DNA of 64,000 nt from Protula sp. h YS-2021 (GCA_949752745.1 OX457025.1:49837601-49901600); one strand, 5' to 3'. Shown: positions 38,801 to 47,069, counted from the stretch's first letter. Numbers and translations: made by a program. Notes: generated by a model not told the origin, from the sequence alone.

Positions 38801-39593
38801 GGCCAAGAACCCGTTTGAGAAAGACTTTTTCAAACTGATGAACAACTCTGTGTTTGGCAAAACCATGGAAAATGTGAGAAAGCGCATGAATGTGGAACTT
38901 GTTCACAAAGAAAAGCGGTTCAAGAAACTTGTGGCCAAACCTTCCTTCCACAAATTTAGAATTTTCAACGAAGATTTGACCGCGGTACATTTGCGCAAAG
39001 TGGATCTGCTTCTGGATAAGCCCATTCAAGTTGGGTTCACCATTCTCGACCTCAGCAAAGTGCTCATGTTCCACTTTCATTACAACTACATCATGACCAA
39101 GTATCCCGACGCCAAACTCTTGTTCAGCGACACCGACAGTCTATGTTATGACATAGAAACGGAAGATATCTACAAAGACATGCAGGAAGATGCTGACTTG
39201 TTCGACACAAGTGACTATCCCCCAGATCATTTCCTGCATTCCAACGTGAACAAGAAAGTGCTTGGGAAAATGAAAGATGAGACGGCAGGCATTCCCATTG
39301 AAGAGTTTGTTGGACTTCGACCGAAAATGTATAGTATGATATATGGTGGGAAAGAAAAACGTACGGCCAAAGGCATCACTCGCGCGTGTCAAAGACGGAT
39401 GAAACATCAGCATTATAGAGACAGTTTGTTCAACCAAACACAAACGATGACCACAGGACACATCATACGAAGTCATGACCACCAGATCTTCTCGGAGAAG
39501 TTGAGGAAAGTGGCTCTCTCTCCCTTTGATGACAAGCGATATGTGATGAGTGATGGCTATTCCACTTTGGCGCATGGGCATTACAGTATATAA
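35883..39593 (+). CDS. Protein-primed DNA polymerase B with zinc fingers
   Basis: 1,236 residues from the ATG at 35883 (an upstream in-frame GTG at 35871 is disregarded). It replicates the linear element from a protein primer. The N-terminus has two Cys/His fingers (C11-C14-H27-C29 and C65-C68-H81-C83) and a third at C385-C388-H401-C405. The exonuclease starts with YADFEC (D439, E441). An HNH/EndoVII-like zinc module CYICHEPLGADRVRDHDH begins at C522, followed by FFHNLRGYDSHLI and the YYTAPGLSWDAML block. Polymerase motifs are DANNLYGWAM (A, D824), KLMNNSVFGKTMEN (B, about 983-996) and SDTDSL (C, D1083), then KRTAKGI. All catalytic residues are present and length is normal for Polintons. The terminal fingers might contact TIR DNA; that is inference. 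Confidence 0.97.
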   Translation: MASNSDTSVVCHDCNVTFPSLELFVAHTCKQAKMKRANEELVEMIEAKRRKTVQDGVIRPDPFLCCECIKIFPSMDTYEAHACIPAEIENASHEEHVSKKEKTGQVGRGRRVSLGENAQERRFESEDGSDLLLEMRQQENRIKRHLLETLNHGMKWYIVVHARFKKMTPNAEGVMVEHVDNAFISSPTYAAYNPTDIEKDLPEAYKELFTRFDEHERQGSGWVLDNILFIEVHTATSAPLEASSFIPLPKKVKSTKAVLNIQNKDNKCFLWSVLAHLHPSTNSPYRVHQYKAFENELKVEGMTFPTPITDIPKFEKENDVSINVFGYEHDVIVPIQLSRNTSANSAREINLLLISNDKTRHYCLIKNFSRLMAYRSKYKHTTFYCFNCLHGFMRQDLLDKHREVCGKHGAQRLSFPKEPFIKFKNVAKQQRAPFVIYADFECFTKKHEEVRYQHHRPNSFAYVVVSQYDTRAPVVYRGDNAVKVFLDHMVNERDRIVHGLQQKKKMVMTHEDEEHYKNATDCYICHEPLGADRVRDHDHINGKYRGAAHNECNLQFRLRKDQQGDKDSFIIPVFFHNLRGYDSHLIMEEIGKFKNERITVIPNTVEKYIAFTMSNLKFTDSFQFMSTSLQKLVSNLAAEGKDNFCNMTSHIHDSDQQDLLLRKGVYPYDYVDEPSKFAETQLPSKDKFYSLLSEEDISDEDYAHAQKVWETFQCTTFGEYHDLYLKSDVLLLADVFENFRHVCLNTYELDPAHYYTAPGLSWDAMLKATKVKLELINDIDMYQMVEQGLRGGISVITHKYAKANNPYVADYDPRKPTNYLTYLDANNLYGWAMSQSMPESGFMWVSEPESIDFMDVDEDDEIGYILEVDLEYPYAIHDHHNHYPVAPERKCVKVGELSKHSQKLRKDLNMKGKPSEKLIPNLCEKKKYVLHYRNLQQYVSLGLKVTKVHRAIMFAQSKWLAKYISLNTEKRKLAKNPFEKDFFKLMNNSVFGKTMENVRKRMNVELVHKEKRFKKLVAKPSFHKFRIFNEDLTAVHLRKVDLLLDKPIQVGFTILDLSKVLMFHFHYNYIMTKYPDAKLLFSDTDSLCYDIETEDIYKDMQEDADLFDTSDYPPDHFLHSNVNKKVLGKMKDETAGIPIEEFVGLRPKMYSMIYGGKEKRTAKGITRACQRRMKHQHYRDSLFNQTQTMTTGHIIRSHDHQIFSEKLRKVALSPFDDKRYVMSDGYSTLAHGHYSI

Positions 39594-39594
39594 G
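39587..39594 (+). promoter_or_regulatory. TATA box overlapping the PolB stop codon
   Basis: TATATAAG includes the last codons and TAA stop of PolB. It lies 62 bp before the ATG of the PC4-like gene, the same spacing as for PolB (66) and the element S gene (61). Confidence 0.65.
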
Positions 39595-39648
39595 GGGGAG
39601 ACACTTCAACTTTAGAGTTAGTTGAGGTGTGCACACTGAAGCGTCAAC

Positions 39649-39999
39649 ATGAATAGGAAAAGATCTGCAACAACGGATATGGATACACTTGCTGATACAG
39701 TCAAAGACATGAATGTGAAACATCCTGACACTACCATCAAGAAATTAAAAGTGGAGATAGCACCAACACCACAGTCGTGGGATGGAATGCTTTCTCTAGG
39801 CAATGGAAAGTATATCAAGATTATGAAACAAAGTAATGAAGGTGTGATAAACATTCGCAAGTACCTGAGAGATGAGGGGACTGGAAAAAACCGTCCAACG
39901 AAAAAGGGTATCTTGCTGACAATACCTGAATGGAAAATGCTGAAGAAGCAGGTGAAAGAAGTGGATAAAAGGCTTCGCAGACAAGAAGACGGCTCATAA
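39649..39999 (+). CDS. PC4-like (p15) ssDNA-binding / transcription cofactor protein
   Basis: 116 residues. The basic, flexible N-terminus is followed by a PC4-type domain: LGNGKYIKIMKQ, GVINIRKYLRD, RPTKKGILLTIPEWKMLKKQ and VKEVDKRL. The beta-strands with NIRKY, the KKGI loop and the terminal W-x-x-L helix match the order in the eukaryotic PC4 coactivator, which dimerises on ssDNA and acts in RNA polymerase II transcription. In a Polinton it could assist replication or late transcription. It directly follows PolB and has its own TATA box; the next ORF starts 12 bp after its stop. Confidence 0.8.
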   Translation: MNRKRSATTDMDTLADTVKDMNVKHPDTTIKKLKVEIAPTPQSWDGMLSLGNGKYIKIMKQSNEGVINIRKYLRDEGTGKNRPTKKGILLTIPEWKMLKKQVKEVDKRLRRQEDGS

Positions 40000-40011
40000 C
40001 AAGGTAAAAAC

Positions 40012-40383
40012 ATGAATGCACTCATGCTGAACCGTGGTGCTTACCTTACTGTAAATGATAGGAATGAAGTGATACTAGGTTCTCAGACAAGTTATCATCG
40101 GTTTAAACCTGAAGTGTGGAAAGACTTTAAAAACATACCACTTGAACATGGGTTTAAACGTAGACTTGAAAATAAAGTGGAAGTGACGGTGGCTGAATAT
40201 GATTCTAACATACGTGTAGAAATCTGTAGAAATCTTTTACAGGATTATCCAAAGGATTATAAGGGAGTTGTGCCAGATACACCGTATACAGATTTGATCA
40301 TCTTTGATATCAAGAACTGGCGCGCAGTCTTACGATTCCTAGAAGCTATACAACATCCACTCTTCGCCATCTTGCGAGCATAA
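40012..40383 (+). CDS. Small ORF, possibly a diverged PC4-like protein
   Basis: 123 residues, ATG 12 bp after the PC4-like gene's stop. The central part VEVTVAEYDSNIRVEICRNL, then TDLIIFDIKNWRAVLRFLEA, has the layout of a PC4 fold: beta strands with V-x-V/I-R-V, then a strand leading into a W-containing helix. There is no clear sequence identity. No other domain is recognised. Function unknown; proximity suggests co-expression with the PC4-like gene. Confidence 0.6.
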   Translation: MNALMLNRGAYLTVNDRNEVILGSQTSYHRFKPEVWKDFKNIPLEHGFKRRLENKVEVTVAEYDSNIRVEICRNLLQDYPKDYKGVVPDTPYTDLIIFDIKNWRAVLRFLEAIQHPLFAILRA

Positions 40384-40437
40384 AAACGTCTTTGCAGACA
40401 AGGAGACAGCTCATAGTTCATCTGACTGTTGAACGAG

Positions 40438-40779
40438 ATGGAAGAATTTTTATCGGAATATGAACCTATTTCACATGGATTCTCGTATCTGAGAAACTTA
40501 TGTGATGACATTGTGCTAAGACATTTTGGAAAGTATATCATTCTATCAACTGACGAACAATCTGTGTTGAAAGACCATCTAGAGAAGTTCAGGATACCTG
40601 GCTTTCTCCTGGCAGTCTCAAATGAATTAGAAGTGTGTGTGACTGAGAACTGCTTAGACGTGTTTGTACAATTTCGCCAATATGACGAGCTTACAGAACG
40701 CTACGACTACATCACCCTCAACACAGTGGAATGGTACGCTCTGTTACAAGCATTGGATTGGAAAGAACCTGACGCTTGA
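40438..40779 (+). CDS. Small ORF, possibly a diverged PC4-like protein
   Basis: 113 residues from the ATG at 40438. The second half reads LEVCVTENCLDVFVQFRQYD, then DYITLNTVEWYALLQAL. This again fits strand-strand-W-helix, like the PC4 C-terminus (LT-x-x-EW-x-x-L). The N-terminal 50 residues are not recognised. A diverged paralogue of the neighbouring PC4-like ORFs is the best guess. Confidence 0.6.
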   Translation: MEEFLSEYEPISHGFSYLRNLCDDIVLRHFGKYIILSTDEQSVLKDHLEKFRIPGFLLAVSNELEVCVTENCLDVFVQFRQYDELTERYDYITLNTVEWYALLQALDWKEPDA

Positions 40780-40804
40780 ATTCAAAGAGGAAGGAGTGCA
40801 ACTC

Positions 40805-41062
40805 ATGCGAGGCACCAAGTCCATTGAACTGACACATCCCATGTGTGTTATGGTGATGAACATTGACATGAATGATCATGGATATGAACTGAAACTGTCT
40901 GAACATGAAGATGTTAAAATAATAAAGTTTGGTAATGGACAGTGTTATGCTAGTTTTCATAGCATTTACAAACGTGAATGTAATGTCTATGATGCATATA
41001 TTAATTTAGATTGGTATGAATGGCATGTGTTTATTGATGTATTGAATGTATTTGTAAAATAA
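40805..41062 (+). CDS. Small PC4-like-fold ORF conserved in element B
   Basis: 85 residues from the ATG at 40805. It has GYELKLSEHEDVKIIKFGNG followed by CYASFHSIYKRECNVYDAYI and LDWYEWHVFIDVL, ending in a W/F-rich helix. A related relic on the opposite strand in element B (30590-30814) shows that it is a genuine conserved gene, not a chance frame. An AATAAA at 41109 follows the stop. Function unknown. Confidence 0.65.
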   Translation: MRGTKSIELTHPMCVMVMNIDMNDHGYELKLSEHEDVKIIKFGNGQCYASFHSIYKRECNVYDAYINLDWYEWHVFIDVLNVFVK

Positions 41063-41108
41063 AAATTCAATGTAAAATAATTGTTGAAATGTAAATAATG
41101 TATAACAC

Positions 41109-41147
41109 AATAAACAAAGAATGTTGTATAAAACTGTCTTGTTTATT
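41109..41147. terminator. Convergent polyadenylation signals
   Basis: AATAAA on the + strand (41109-41114) serves the PolB/PC4 side. Its complement TTTATT at 41142-41147 serves the capsid side, in the 151-bp gap between the two convergent gene blocks. Confidence 0.65.
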
Positions 41148-41213
41148 TACAATATTCATAATACAATTCACAATTACCAACAACTTAACTAATACAACTT
41201 AACTAATACAACA

Positions 41214-41651
41214 TCAATAAAATAATGGTTTATAATGTCTATATACAAAATCCTTTACAACAAAATCACCATCACTTCTTCTTAATACATCAATGATTTC
41301 AAAAGGACTATGTCCTCGAGCTCTTTGAATTATATAATACACACAATAAAATCCACATGTAGAGGATATCGGTGTTTGTAATGGAACTGAATTATAAATG
41401 AAATGAAACTTTAAAAACTTATTCAAACGACTGTCTATAGGTAAAAGTCCATAAGAGTCAAAATATTCTGCAGGGTCTTCGTCATAATATACTGCCACCC
41501 AATGCTCTCCTGGCTCATCATGATCGTCTGTGTTGATGACATAGGCACCGCGTTGTAAAGATGGTAACTGGTCGATGGCAAACACACCTTGAAACAAGTC
41601 TTTTGTCGTGGCATCATGGGATAGGATGGCTTCTATCTGCTTCGTGTTCAT
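41214..41651 (-). CDS. Adenain-like cysteine protease
   Basis: 145 residues, Ulp1/adenain (C5/C48-type) fold. In related virus families it cleaves capsid and core precursors during maturation. Visible catalytic set: H50 in EPGEHWVAVYY, D65 in EYFDSYG, Q92 in LQTPISSTCG, and C99 in STCGFYCVYY, with the Q-to-C spacing of seven seen in adenain. Its ATG overlaps the MCP stop (ATGA). It ends the capsid gene block and is followed by a polyadenylation signal. All key residues are intact. Confidence 0.93.
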   Translation of the reverse strand: MNTKQIEAILSHDATTKDLFQGVFAIDQLPSLQRGAYVINTDDHDEPGEHWVAVYYDEDPAEYFDSYGLLPIDSRLNKFLKFHFIYNSVPLQTPISSTCGFYCVYYIIQRARGHSPFEIIDVLRRSDGDFVVKDFVYRHYKPLFY

Positions 41652-43021
41652 GACTGGTAGTCGAATTGAATGCTACGATTTGCACTTATTTCAACAATGT
41701 TATCAAATTCAGCATACACTATAACATTGACTGTATTTTGCAAGGCACCAGCATAATTCATTTCTAGTCTCAAATTCCCATGTTTGATAAGGGCATAATG
41801 ATCAGCACCATCATAATCAGGTGTTAAGTCAAAAGAAAATAAAGAATAACCTCTAGGCCAATCTTCCCGTTTTATAATGGAACTTTTCTCACCATCCAAT
41901 CTATCAAAAGATTTGTAAAGTGTTTCAAAAGCATCAAGATATTTGCCTCGATTTATATCAAGCTTGAGAGGTTTGGATAGGACTGGTTCACCATCAGAGT
42001 AAAGCTGCATAAAGTTAAGATCAAAATGTTCAAAATTGTATGGATTTCTCAATACTGTTCCAGCAAAGGATTCATTATGAACCATTCCAATGACAATACG
42101 TTTTGGTAATTGGCCTAAAAAGATGCTATCTTTCACAAAAGATTGAAATCCAGTTGGAATAGCTAAATTTTTACACTCTTTTCTATTAATAATAAACTTA
42201 GCAGGACTTTTCATCAATGCATCTGCATGTCCCAATTGAATACCTGGACTAACCCTCACTTTGCGAATGGTTAAAAACGCTTCTCTCACTTCTACTTTAA
42301 AACCATTATTTGCAGCCATTAATACATATTCATCTTTTTGTCTATGTAAACGTAATTTCATACTAACACCATTGGGAAGATAACGATCCTGCTCAAACAA
42401 ATCTACCCTTAAACCACCTGTAAGCATAAACTCACGGCTTAGACGTGTATACAAATAGCGATTATGTAAACCATTATTTCCTGTTTCAGCTATATCACCA
42501 CCTTCAATATTTACATGAAAACCTGGTACATATCTTTCATGATTAGGTCTTTTCACCTCATGAGTATTCATTGACCCGGCAGTATCTTTATAGATGAGAC
42601 GCATAGAGCGCTCAGAATGGAGACTTTCTTCCGAGTCATGAATGAGATGAGATATGATGCTGGTATAACCATGGGTATTGTTACTATGTGATACCAATCG
42701 ATCATTTAGAAATAATTCAATATTGGACCATAACCCATTAAACAAATCATTGATACATGACACGTTATCATCTACACCACACGGTGTACCATCAGCCTTT
42801 ACAATGCGACATATAATATGGAGTTTACTGTTCTTTAAATCTAGATATTCTTCGGTACTCGCAGGAATGTAGAATTCTATTGGAGCACCCTCTCTAATGG
42901 TAGTCATTGGTTGATAGTCTACATTATAACTTTTTTCTACAGCAGTTTGCGTTGGTGGTATGTGAAACCATTCTAATGGAGAAAGACTACATTCACAAGA
43001 ATGATTATGAATTAAAGACAT
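41648..43021 (-). CDS. Major capsid protein, double jelly-roll (hexon-like)
   Basis: 457 residues, recognised by IEFYIPASTEEYLDLKNSKL, then LFNGLWSNIELFLNDRLVSH, NNTHGYTSIISHLIHDSEE, and C-terminal RLEMNYAGALQNTVNVIVYA before SIQFDYQS. These are the landmarks of Polinton and adintovirus hexon-like proteins, which form the trimeric double jelly-roll capsomer. The length is within the family range. The start lies 2 bp after the core gene's stop; its own stop overlaps the protease start. The frame is intact, unlike the copy in element B. Confidence 0.92.
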   Translation of the reverse strand: MSLIHNHSCECSLSPLEWFHIPPTQTAVEKSYNVDYQPMTTIREGAPIEFYIPASTEEYLDLKNSKLHIICRIVKADGTPCGVDDNVSCINDLFNGLWSNIELFLNDRLVSHSNNTHGYTSIISHLIHDSEESLHSERSMRLIYKDTAGSMNTHEVKRPNHERYVPGFHVNIEGGDIAETGNNGLHNRYLYTRLSREFMLTGGLRVDLFEQDRYLPNGVSMKLRLHRQKDEYVLMAANNGFKVEVREAFLTIRKVRVSPGIQLGHADALMKSPAKFIINRKECKNLAIPTGFQSFVKDSIFLGQLPKRIVIGMVHNESFAGTVLRNPYNFEHFDLNFMQLYSDGEPVLSKPLKLDINRGKYLDAFETLYKSFDRLDGEKSSIIKREDWPRGYSLFSFDLTPDYDGADHYALIKHGNLRLEMNYAGALQNTVNVIVYAEFDNIVEISANRSIQFDYQS

Positions 43022-43023
43022 GA

Positions 43024-43380
43024 TTAAAAAATATCTTTCTTATATTTTGTTGATGTTATCCGTTTAGCTGCCTTTCGCCTTCTGACAGGTTTTGCTGGTT
43101 TCGCTCTCTTTTGTCCTCCTAACTCATCACCAAACATACGTTGTGCTACTCGACCTGTAACATCTTTCGCGACATCTTTTGCAGCCTTTTTAAGATGTGG
43201 TGCAACGATTTTAGCCCCTGCCTTAAGCAGTGGAATAGCTTTTCGAGCCAATGATCCCAGTATTGAACCAATACCATCTCCATATTGTATTCGCACTCCT
43301 TTAAATTCTGGTAATTCTCCACCCACTTGACGAAGAAAATGGTTGCGATATATAGATGGATTGTGTGTGTATGCTTTCAT
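43024..43380 (-). CDS. Core / pVI-pX-like virion peptide
   Basis: 118 residues. An N-terminal segment is followed by GDGIGSILGSLARKAIPLLK and AGAKIVAPHLKKAAKDVAKD, a glycine-led amphipathic and cationic helix. The basic tail is KRAKPAKPVRRRKAAKR. This layout matches small virion proteins of adenovirus pVI/pX type found beside the MCP in Polintons, thought to disrupt membranes or bind DNA. The ATG overlaps the penton stop (ATGA). Exact equivalence to pVI or pX is not settled. Confidence 0.8.
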   Translation of the reverse strand: MKAYTHNPSIYRNHFLRQVGGELPEFKGVRIQYGDGIGSILGSLARKAIPLLKAGAKIVAPHLKKAAKDVAKDVTGRVAQRMFGDELGGQKRAKPAKPVRRRKAAKRITSTKYKKDIF

Positions 43381-44141
43381 AATGCTTTTGGTCGAAAATG
43401 AAGTTTACAGATCACCTTTCCAGTTTGAAATGGAACATTATGGCCTGTGTCGTCCTTGATATTCATTTCTATCACGTCAAATTTGGATGTGTTTACAGGA
43501 ACATAATGCGGTTCTCCATAAGTTTTCATGATAATGTCTCCATCATGTCCTTGTATTCCAACAGAACGTAGCAAAGGAACATAATAATCACCAACAACTT
43601 GTGGCTCACAAATACTACAGTACACATAAAGTGTATAAAATCCCTGTTTCACATCAGCTTTATGTTCAGCTGTACACGTTTCAGTATACCATTGATCTGG
43701 GATAAATCCTAAAATCTCAGCTAATCCAGTTGAGAATGACACTTCAAAACCATAATTTAGAAATAGAAAAACACGTCGTCTAATTTTATCATACTTTATC
43801 TGAATAGCTTCTTTAAGGTCATCTTTCATAGAATTAGTTGCTTCTTTATTGACTGCCTGACATATCTCTTGTATGGATCTGTAGTAACCATAAGGAATAT
43901 TGATTGTGTCAAGAACAACATCATTCAGTGGTTGTTGTCGATACTGAATAGAATAGTCCATTCCATGTCTCATGGTTGTCCATGTATGTGGATATTGAAT
44001 TTCAGCTAAAGCCACTTCATATTTTCCGTTCAGATAGATGGTTCGAGGCATACGAATTTGATAATTCGAAGTCTTGTTGTTGGGATAATAGTTCATACTA
44101 GCATTGCTGGGTAAAGTAATGTAAAAACTTGTTGACTCCAT
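43377..44141 (-). CDS. Minor capsid (penton) protein
   Basis: 254 residues with the characteristic N-terminus FYITLPSNASMNYYPNNKTS, then MPRTIYLNGKYEVALAEIQY and PHTW. The C-terminal half has YCSICEPQVVGDYYVPLL and INIKDDTGHNVPFQTGKVIC-like strands. In Polintons this single jelly-roll protein forms pentons at the vertices. A TATATA on the - strand at 44188-44183 lies 47 bp upstream, so this gene probably starts the penton-core-MCP-protease transcript. Confidence 0.9.
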   Translation of the reverse strand: MESTSFYITLPSNASMNYYPNNKTSNYQIRMPRTIYLNGKYEVALAEIQYPHTWTTMRHGMDYSIQYRQQPLNDVVLDTINIPYGYYRSIQEICQAVNKEATNSMKDDLKEAIQIKYDKIRRRVFLFLNYGFEVSFSTGLAEILGFIPDQWYTETCTAEHKADVKQGFYTLYVYCSICEPQVVGDYYVPLLRSVGIQGHDGDIIMKTYGEPHYVPVNTSKFDVIEMNIKDDTGHNVPFQTGKVICKLHFRPKAL

Positions 44142-44182
44142 GACAGCTAAATCGTTTATGTGATGTAGATAGACTAGATGTG

Positions 44183-44188
44183 TATATA
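44183..44188 (-). promoter_or_regulatory. Possible TATA box of the capsid block
   Basis: TATATA in GTATATACA, 42-47 bp before the penton ATG, in the only sizeable gap (54 bp) between - strand genes from integrase to protease. Confidence 0.5.
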
Positions 44189-44195
44189 CATTACT

Positions 44196-44405
44196 TCATG
44201 TTTGACACTCTTCATCTTCACTTTCTACATTGTTGTCTACATTGTCGTCTAAATTGCTATCTACATGATCTAAATTGGTATCTACTACTTCTCCCTGACA
44301 ACAAGCACTAACACACCTAATTTTTACAGGAATAGTATTTTTATTTCCATTTTCTTTACAACAACAACACCATAGCTCTTTAATCCATGTTAAAAAGTTT
44401 CCCAT
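44196..44405 (-). CDS. Small Cys-rich ORF (69 aa)
   Basis: 69 residues: MGNFLTWIKELWCCCCKENG at the N-terminus, then KIRCVSACCQGEVVDTNLDH and an acidic D/N-rich tail. MG followed by a Cys cluster suggests possible myristoylation or palmitoylation and membrane association; this is inference. It overlaps the end of the 196-aa gene by 16 bp. A relic in element B conserves the RC-S-CC motif, so it is a real gene. Confidence 0.65.
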   Translation of the reverse strand: MGNFLTWIKELWCCCCKENGNKNTIPVKIRCVSACCQGEVVDTNLDHVDSNLDDNVDNNVESEDEECQT

Positions 44406-44980
44406 CCTTCTGGAAACAACCTTTGTTGACGTTGTTGTTGCTCTTTTGTAATATCTTCACGAGTTGTCTTTTTGCCAAAAACAGTTTTTGGAATATTAGC
44501 GTCTACAATTTCCTCAATAAACTGCTTCCAACCACGCGGTGGTTCTCGTTGTTCTTTTCTTCTTGTAGCAACCAATGCTTCTTTCAACAAATCAATAATG
44601 TTAGAATTTGTAATGACAGTACCTGTTTTTAAAACAAGTTCATTTTTATCTGTCCATCTCGTACCATATTTCTTAAGTTCTGCCAGAAGTTGTGTTAGTT
44701 TTACATGATAAATAGGTTGAAAATGGTTTAGAAACTGTTGAAACTTTTCTGATTTTTCTGCATTAGATGCTGTAACAGACTTTTGTCGCTGTTGTTGCGA
44801 CTGAATTGTTCGTAAATGACGGCCAAGAACTTGAGACATTTCTATTGCCTTTTCACGAGTTCTTTTCCCACGTAAAAGTTTATTCACTTTCGTTTTGATT
44901 TCACCATCTTTTCCCTTCTTTTCTAACAACATTTTATATTCATATTCAGGAATGAGGACCATTTTCATAGTATGTTTCAT
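44390..44980 (-). CDS. Conserved Polinton protein of unknown function (196 aa)
   Basis: Starts MKHTMKMVLIPEYEYKMLLE, followed by a basic helical region. A conserved block is LTQLLAELKKYGTRWTDKNE, then LVLKTGTVITNSNIIDLLKE. The end is Q/R-rich. The K-MVLIPE start and the NSNIIDLL block are familiar from other Polinton gene sets, but I know no assigned role. Possibly a scaffold or virion-associated protein. Its ATG overlaps the 108-aa gene's stop (ATGA). The element B relic confirms conservation. Confidence 0.8.
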   Translation of the reverse strand: MKHTMKMVLIPEYEYKMLLEKKGKDGEIKTKVNKLLRGKRTREKAIEMSQVLGRHLRTIQSQQQRQKSVTASNAEKSEKFQQFLNHFQPIYHVKLTQLLAELKKYGTRWTDKNELVLKTGTVITNSNIIDLLKEALVATRRKEQREPPRGWKQFIEEIVDANIPKTVFGKKTTREDITKEQQQRQQRLFPEGWETF

Positions 44981-45303
44981 TTTAACAGCAACTGAGCTAA
45001 CAAGGGCAATGCAAATTTAGCAATAGCTCCAATGAATCCTCCTTTCTGATTAACCAACTTCTTTTTTCTTCGAAGTGATATCTTCTTATCTGCTAGTGTG
45101 CGTAGGGTATGACGTTCACGTTTGAATACCTTATACCTTTTTGAGCTTAAGGGTAAATGTCCTCGCAATATATTCAAACAAATTTCAAACAAGCTAGTTA
45201 ATTCCTCCTTAGTAGCTTGTTGTAGCAAGGATTTACGTCGCTTAGGCCTGCTGCGTGCGAGCAAGTGAAGAAAAGGTTGATTCGCTTGAATACGTTTAGA
45301 CAT
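44977..45303 (-). CDS. Conserved small basic protein with hydrophobic C-terminus (108 aa)
   Basis: MSKRIQANQPFLHLLARSRP, then EELTSLFEICLNILRGHLPL, a basic stretch KISLRRKKKLVNQKGG, and the terminal helix FIGAIAKFALPLLAQLLLK. Similar ORFs with an ICLNILRG block and a GGF-led hydrophobic tail are common in Polintons between ATPase and capsid genes; the role is unknown. The tail may insert in membrane. It overlaps the ATPase stop by 8 bp. Confidence 0.78.
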   Translation of the reverse strand: MSKRIQANQPFLHLLARSRPKRRKSLLQQATKEELTSLFEICLNILRGHLPLSSKRYKVFKRERHTLRTLADKKISLRRKKKLVNQKGGFIGAIAKFALPLLAQLLLK

Positions 45304-45955
45304 CTTGGCTGCGAATGGTCAAGTGACTTGGTTCTTGTTCATACGCTACCTTATCAACATATACGTAATGTGTATCTTTTGGTAAAATGCCTGTACGAAT
45401 ACGTAGTTGATCATTCGTCTTCGGCTTCAAATCAATGAATAAATAGCCATGAGGTTTGCTGGTAGCATCTTGATAGGCTTCTATGAGAAATTGAGATTTT
45501 CCAGGATACATTTGTCGCGCTAATGTACTTATTTGTTGGCTGTCTCTAGGATTTTTAAACAGAATGATGTAATGTGTATTCAAACTAATATTTCGCATTT
45601 CTCTACCATGATGGAATAAATTATGCACAATAAAAATAATGCTTAGATTTTGATGACTGCTACCAACACTAAAGAGACGTGTCATTCGCTCATCACTATG
45701 ACATTTGGTCATTAAGTCATCAATGATGAGTAAGTTTGGCTTTTTCGGGTTAAAACGCTCTTCAATGTCATCTGGAATGCCTTGGTAAAATTCCACACCC
45801 TTCATTCCCTTGTATAAAGGCTGATCTGCTGCATAGAGCCATAAAATGGTTTTTGGAGAGGGTTTAATTAACTTTTGTTCTAGAATTTCTCTAACTAGAG
45901 AAGTTTTACCACTGCCTGTAGGCCCAGAGACCAAACACGTGAATGGATGCTTCAT
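45296..45955 (-). CDS. FtsK/HerA-type genome-packaging ATPase
   Basis: 219 residues from the ATG at 45955. A TTG further upstream would lengthen it, but the ATG forms an ATGA overlap with the integrase stop. Walker A is GPTGSGKTS (K17), Walker B is LLIIDDL (D79, D80). HNLFHHGREMRNISLNTHYI, then ILFKNPRD, carry the sensor-like segment typical of A32/Polinton ATPases, which translocate DNA into the capsid. The size is normal for the family and all motifs are intact. Confidence 0.93.
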   Translation of the reverse strand: MKHPFTCLVSGPTGSGKTSLVREILEQKLIKPSPKTILWLYAADQPLYKGMKGVEFYQGIPDDIEERFNPKKPNLLIIDDLMTKCHSDERMTRLFSVGSSHQNLSIIFIVHNLFHHGREMRNISLNTHYIILFKNPRDSQQISTLARQMYPGKSQFLIEAYQDATSKPHGYLFIDLKPKTNDQLRIRTGILPKDTHYVYVDKVAYEQEPSHLTIRSQDV

Positions 45956-47052
45956 TTTCGAATATCTGTTTCTTTCACCCAACTGTTAAACTTCTTTGGC
46001 CAACCTAACCACTTCACATATAATTCTTTAACACCTCGTCTTCTTCGTGTTTTCAAGGCCTTTTCAATTCTGTAGACTGATTCAATATCTTTTGTCACTT
46101 TCTGCAGTTCTTCTTCATAAAAATGTCCATCAATATCTTCATCTAAAAAGTCTTTCACACGATACAAGTGTATTCCTTGCTTCTTACAACGATGTGTGAT
46201 AATGAACACTTCTTGCGTCCACTTTATATGATAATCCCGTTGAAATACATATTTCATGTGAGAAATGCGAACCTGATCACCAATTTTAAATTTGTAGGGT
46301 TTTTTCTTCTTTGGTTTTAATTTCAATTTGTCTACATACATATACTTCCACACTTTCGATTCGTTGTCTTTACGAATATCTGCAGGAGCATACTTATTAG
46401 GGAGGGAGCCATGAGGTCTATGGTTGTAATTATACACTAAGCCTGGAAGGATGTCCATATATCGATACGTTTGATTATGTAGGAAATATCGATACATCAT
46501 TCCCTTTAGAGTACGAATGACTCTCTCAGCAAAGTTGGCTTTGGTTTCATTCTTTGTCGTATAGGCATGTATTCCCTCCTTCTTCAAAAATGCTTTTACC
46601 CATCTGTTTTTAAATTCAGTTCCTTTGTCTGACCTTAGAGTTCGTGGTCTTCGTTGTGTTTCATGAAAAATCTTTTGAAAGGCTTCTATGACACTCGTAT
46701 GTGATTTATTAGGCATTGGTTGCACCCATAAATATTTGGAAAACACATCAATGACAACCAACAAAAAACGGGTGTCATCATTATATGGAGCTATGTTTCC
46801 CATGTCAGCTAAATCAATATCCCACATGTCATCAATTCCACGTGTAATGACACGTTGCCTTTTAAACCTGTATTTTACAGGTTGTAGTAAACTGAAGGCA
46901 TCTTGATCCTGTAACCATTTCTTCACTTGTGAATGAGTGACTGGTTGATCATGTTTTTTTAATATATGATAAAGTTTATAAGGACCAGCAAATGGCCCGG
47001 GTTGACCAGGTTTAAAGTAAATATTGGTTAAGTAGTCTTTCCACGTTGACAT
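45952..47052 (-). CDS. Retrovirus-like integrase with C-terminal chromodomain
   Basis: 366 residues. The catalytic core has WDIDLADMG (D80), TLRSDKGTEFKNRW (D142) and ETKANFAERVIRTLK (E176), a D,D-about-35-E triad. It is followed by an SH3-like basic region and a chromodomain near residues 323-366 (SVYRIEKALKTRR, ELYVKWLGWP, FNSWV). The enzyme inserts the element, giving 6-bp duplications; the chromodomain may steer it to modified histones. An HHCC finger is only vestigial at the N-terminus. The stop overlaps the ATPase ATG. Confidence 0.95.
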   Translation of the reverse strand: MSTWKDYLTNIYFKPGQPGPFAGPYKLYHILKKHDQPVTHSQVKKWLQDQDAFSLLQPVKYRFKRQRVITRGIDDMWDIDLADMGNIAPYNDDTRFLLVVIDVFSKYLWVQPMPNKSHTSVIEAFQKIFHETQRRPRTLRSDKGTEFKNRWVKAFLKKEGIHAYTTKNETKANFAERVIRTLKGMMYRYFLHNQTYRYMDILPGLVYNYNHRPHGSLPNKYAPADIRKDNESKVWKYMYVDKLKLKPKKKKPYKFKIGDQVRISHMKYVFQRDYHIKWTQEVFIITHRCKKQGIHLYRVKDFLDEDIDGHFYEEELQKVTKDIESVYRIEKALKTRRRRGVKELYVKWLGWPKKFNSWVKETDIRK

Positions 47053-47069
47053 GTTAACACTAAATGATC